A stretch of 61,381 nt of DNA, taken from CAYNWT01 sp964450955 (GTDB lineage Bacteria; Planctomycetota; Planctomycetia; Planctomycetales; Planctomycetaceae). Positions 60,145-61,381 of the stretch are shown here, in pieces (position 1 is the first letter of the stretch; each line of letters begins with the position of its first letter). The notes beneath the pieces are model-generated. The model saw nothing but the letters and a program-made list of their open reading frames with translations. It ran no database searches and had not been told where the DNA came from. The stretch covers positions 1 through 61,381 of the forward strand of contig CAYVFI010000038.1 of NCBI GenBank assembly GCA_964450955.1, read 5' to 3'. The position numbers and the translations under genes are program-made.

Positions 60145-61218
60145 ATGTTGGAAATCGCAGCCAGCGGCGCACTGGATTTTGTTTCACTCGGGGCCATGGT
60201 TCACCGGCTTGATCCGGGTCGTATTCCGTTCCGCAAAGCCAGCAATCTTGCGGTCCACGTCAGCGGTGGCGAATTCAACTGTGCAGCCAACCTTGCCGAT
60301 TGCTTCCGTATGAAGACGGGCATCGCGACCGCGATGATTGATTCGCCACTCGGTGACTTGATCAACGAACGCGTTCGAGCGATGGGTGTGAAGTCGTTCT
60401 ACAAAATGTACAAGCACGACGGCGTGCGCGGCCCCAACATGGCGACCGTTTACAGCGACCAGGGCTGCGGTGTTCGAGCTCCGATCGTGTTCTACAACAG
60501 ATCAAACGAAGCGGCCGGTCTGTTGAAGGCCGGCGACATTAACTGGGACGAAGTCTTTGCCGGTGGCTGTCGCTGGTTCCACAGCGGCGGAATTTTTGCG
60601 GCTCTCTCACCAACAACTCCGGAAGTCATTGTCGAAGGCATGAAGGCCGCGAAAGCAGCCGGAGCTGTCACTTCGTTCGACTTGAACTACCGACAAAAGC
60701 TGTGGGCAATTTCCGGTGGACTGGATAAGGCTCAGGAAACACTTCGCGGCATCGTCGAACACTGCGACGTACTTGTCGGCAATGAAGAAGACCTGCAGAA
60801 GGGACTTGGTCTGGAAGGTCAGGACGTTGAAAAAAGCGGCAAGCTGGATCCATCTGCGTTCTTCGGAATGATGGAAGGCGTCGCCAAGGACCTGCCAAAC
60901 GTCAAAGCTGTCGCAACAACGCTGCGAGAAGTCGTCAACACGAACCGCCACAACTGGAGCGCCGTGCTTTGGATGGACGGCAAGACCTATCAGGCTCCTC
61001 AAGCCGAACTAACTGTTCTGGACCGCATTGGTGGTGGAGACGGGTTCGCATCAGGTTTGTTCTACGGACTAATGTCTGGTGAGACACCAGAGCAGGCACT
61101 TCGTCTTGGTTGGGCCCATGGTGCGTTGATGACAACGTTCCCGGGCGACACCACGATGGCGACTGTTGAACACGTGAAGGCATTCGCCGAAGGCGGTTCT
61201 GCTCGGGTTCAAAGGTGA
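60145..61218 (+). CDS. PfkB-family sugar kinase (2-keto-3-deoxygluconate kinase-like)
   Basis: A 357-residue ribokinase-fold kinase. The N-terminal substrate motif HVSGGEFNCAANLADCF (GGxxxN) is near residue 35. The middle has FDLNYRQKLWA and DVLVGNEEDLQKG. The anion-hole/catalytic motif DRIGGGDGFASGLFYGLM (GxGD type, catalytic Asp) is near residue 295. These features fit KDG kinase, which phosphorylates 2-keto-3-deoxygluconate in hexuronate breakdown, but related sugar kinases share them. The frame is open to 60007; the ATG at 60145 is preferred. Confidence 0.88.
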   Translation: MLEIAASGALDFVSLGAMVHRLDPGRIPFRKASNLAVHVSGGEFNCAANLADCFRMKTGIATAMIDSPLGDLINERVRAMGVKSFYKMYKHDGVRGPNMATVYSDQGCGVRAPIVFYNRSNEAAGLLKAGDINWDEVFAGGCRWFHSGGIFAALSPTTPEVIVEGMKAAKAAGAVTSFDLNYRQKLWAISGGLDKAQETLRGIVEHCDVLVGNEEDLQKGLGLEGQDVEKSGKLDPSAFFGMMEGVAKDLPNVKAVATTLREVVNTNRHNWSAVLWMDGKTYQAPQAELTVLDRIGGGDGFASGLFYGLMSGETPEQALRLGWAHGALMTTFPGDTTMATVEHVKAFAEGGSARVQR

Positions 61219-61330
61219 TCTGAAGTCCGTCGCAGAGAAACGTCGAGGTCAGGCTGTGCCTGACACAAGAAGTTTTAGGATCTCAATCTGAAATCACAGG
61301 TTTTAGATTTGAGGTTGAGATTACGGTTTT

Positions 61331-61381
61331 GAGATTTGAGATTTGAGATTTGAGATTTGAGATTTGAGATTTGAGATTTGA
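61331..61381. repeat. Heptanucleotide microsatellite (gagattt)n
   Basis: About seven copies of gagattt run to the right edge of the window, so total length is unknown. Related AT-rich units (gaaatcacagg, gattgaggttg) precede it from about 61280, and a similar fragment occurs in the spacer of the composite repeat near 51975-52000. Confidence 0.92.

Noticed and set aside
1..61381. CRISPR arrays, rRNA, tRNA, integrase, prophage or transposase genes
   Set aside because: None could be recognised; the repeats here are either long tandem units, single palindromes or microsatellites without regular spacers.

Overview
The window looks like a chromosomal segment of a planctomycete. I infer this from protein types typical of that phylum: a giant surface protein with an LEPR-XLL-like N-terminal motif, a Planctomycete-type cytochrome c fused to WD40 repeats, DUF1080 (3-keto-glycoside hydrolase) and Tat-exported Gfo/Idh/MocA proteins, kinases whose N-terminus carries the LTxYQAxxLL motif, YCF48-like secreted proteins, and several ECF sigma/anti-sigma pairs. 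A run of ten Ns (52050-52059) shows a draft scaffold. I see no rRNA, tRNA, CRISPR array, prophage or insertion-sequence transposase, so this is mostly a housekeeping and metabolic region with a rich layer of intergenic repeats.

Layout. 1-395 is a 169-bp tandem repeat with a hairpin in each unit. 462-2642 (minus) is a secreted protein followed by an ECF sigma factor and its overlapping membrane anti-sigma candidate. 2889-7736 (plus) is a flavin reductase and a glycolate oxidase set glcD-glcE-glcF, with a 205-bp tandem duplication between glcE and glcF. 7810-12610 holds a DUF4832 protein, a HAD phosphatase that overlaps tail-to-tail with an M50 site-2 protease, and a 2-oxoglutarate-semialdehyde dehydrogenase. 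12860-24711 (minus) holds a Tyr/Ser-rich secreted protein, a 2712-residue surface protein (pseudo-repeat beta-helices, seven FG-GAP blades, C-terminal HExxH protease), a coiled-coil/cytochrome c/WD40 protein, and a 29-codon very basic micro-gene.

25069-33642 (plus) holds two small NPY-motif membrane proteins, a DUF1080-PQQ sugar dehydrogenase fusion, a Gfo/Idh/MocA oxidoreductase, ftsH overlapping an SDR gene, and msrA. 33669-35855 (minus) is a predicted pseudokinase joined through one membrane segment to a beta-helix-like outer domain. 36252-39251 (plus) is a two-subunit 2-oxoacid:ferredoxin oxidoreductase (korAB), followed by a hypothetical gene. 40286-45537 (minus) is a YCF48/CBM9 secreted protein and a two-gene signalling unit (pseudo-receiver/HATPase and FHA-GGDEF). 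45798-61218 holds an amidase, an M14 carboxypeptidase, an EEP-family hydrolase, a LarA-like racemase, an IMPase/histidinol phosphatase, a DASS transporter with a large insertion, another NPY-motif protein, a second ECF sigma/anti-sigma pair, an Hsp70 with a zinc ribbon, an STN-like secreted protein and a PfkB sugar kinase.

How they fit together. Much of the metabolism converges on 2-oxoacids: semialdehyde dehydrogenase makes 2-oxoglutarate, KorAB oxidises it, the DASS carrier may move it, and GlcDEF makes glyoxylate. The DUF1080/GSDH fusion and the Gfo/Idh/MocA protein fit oxidation-assisted cleavage of sugars in the periplasm. I did not find one large obviously new multi-gene system. The strongest candidates for novelty are the pseudokinase-beta-helix receptor, the 29-residue micro-gene, the multi-hairpin region upstream of ftsH, the HATPase/FHA-GGDEF pair, the inserted domain in the DASS transporter, and the composite inverted repeats.
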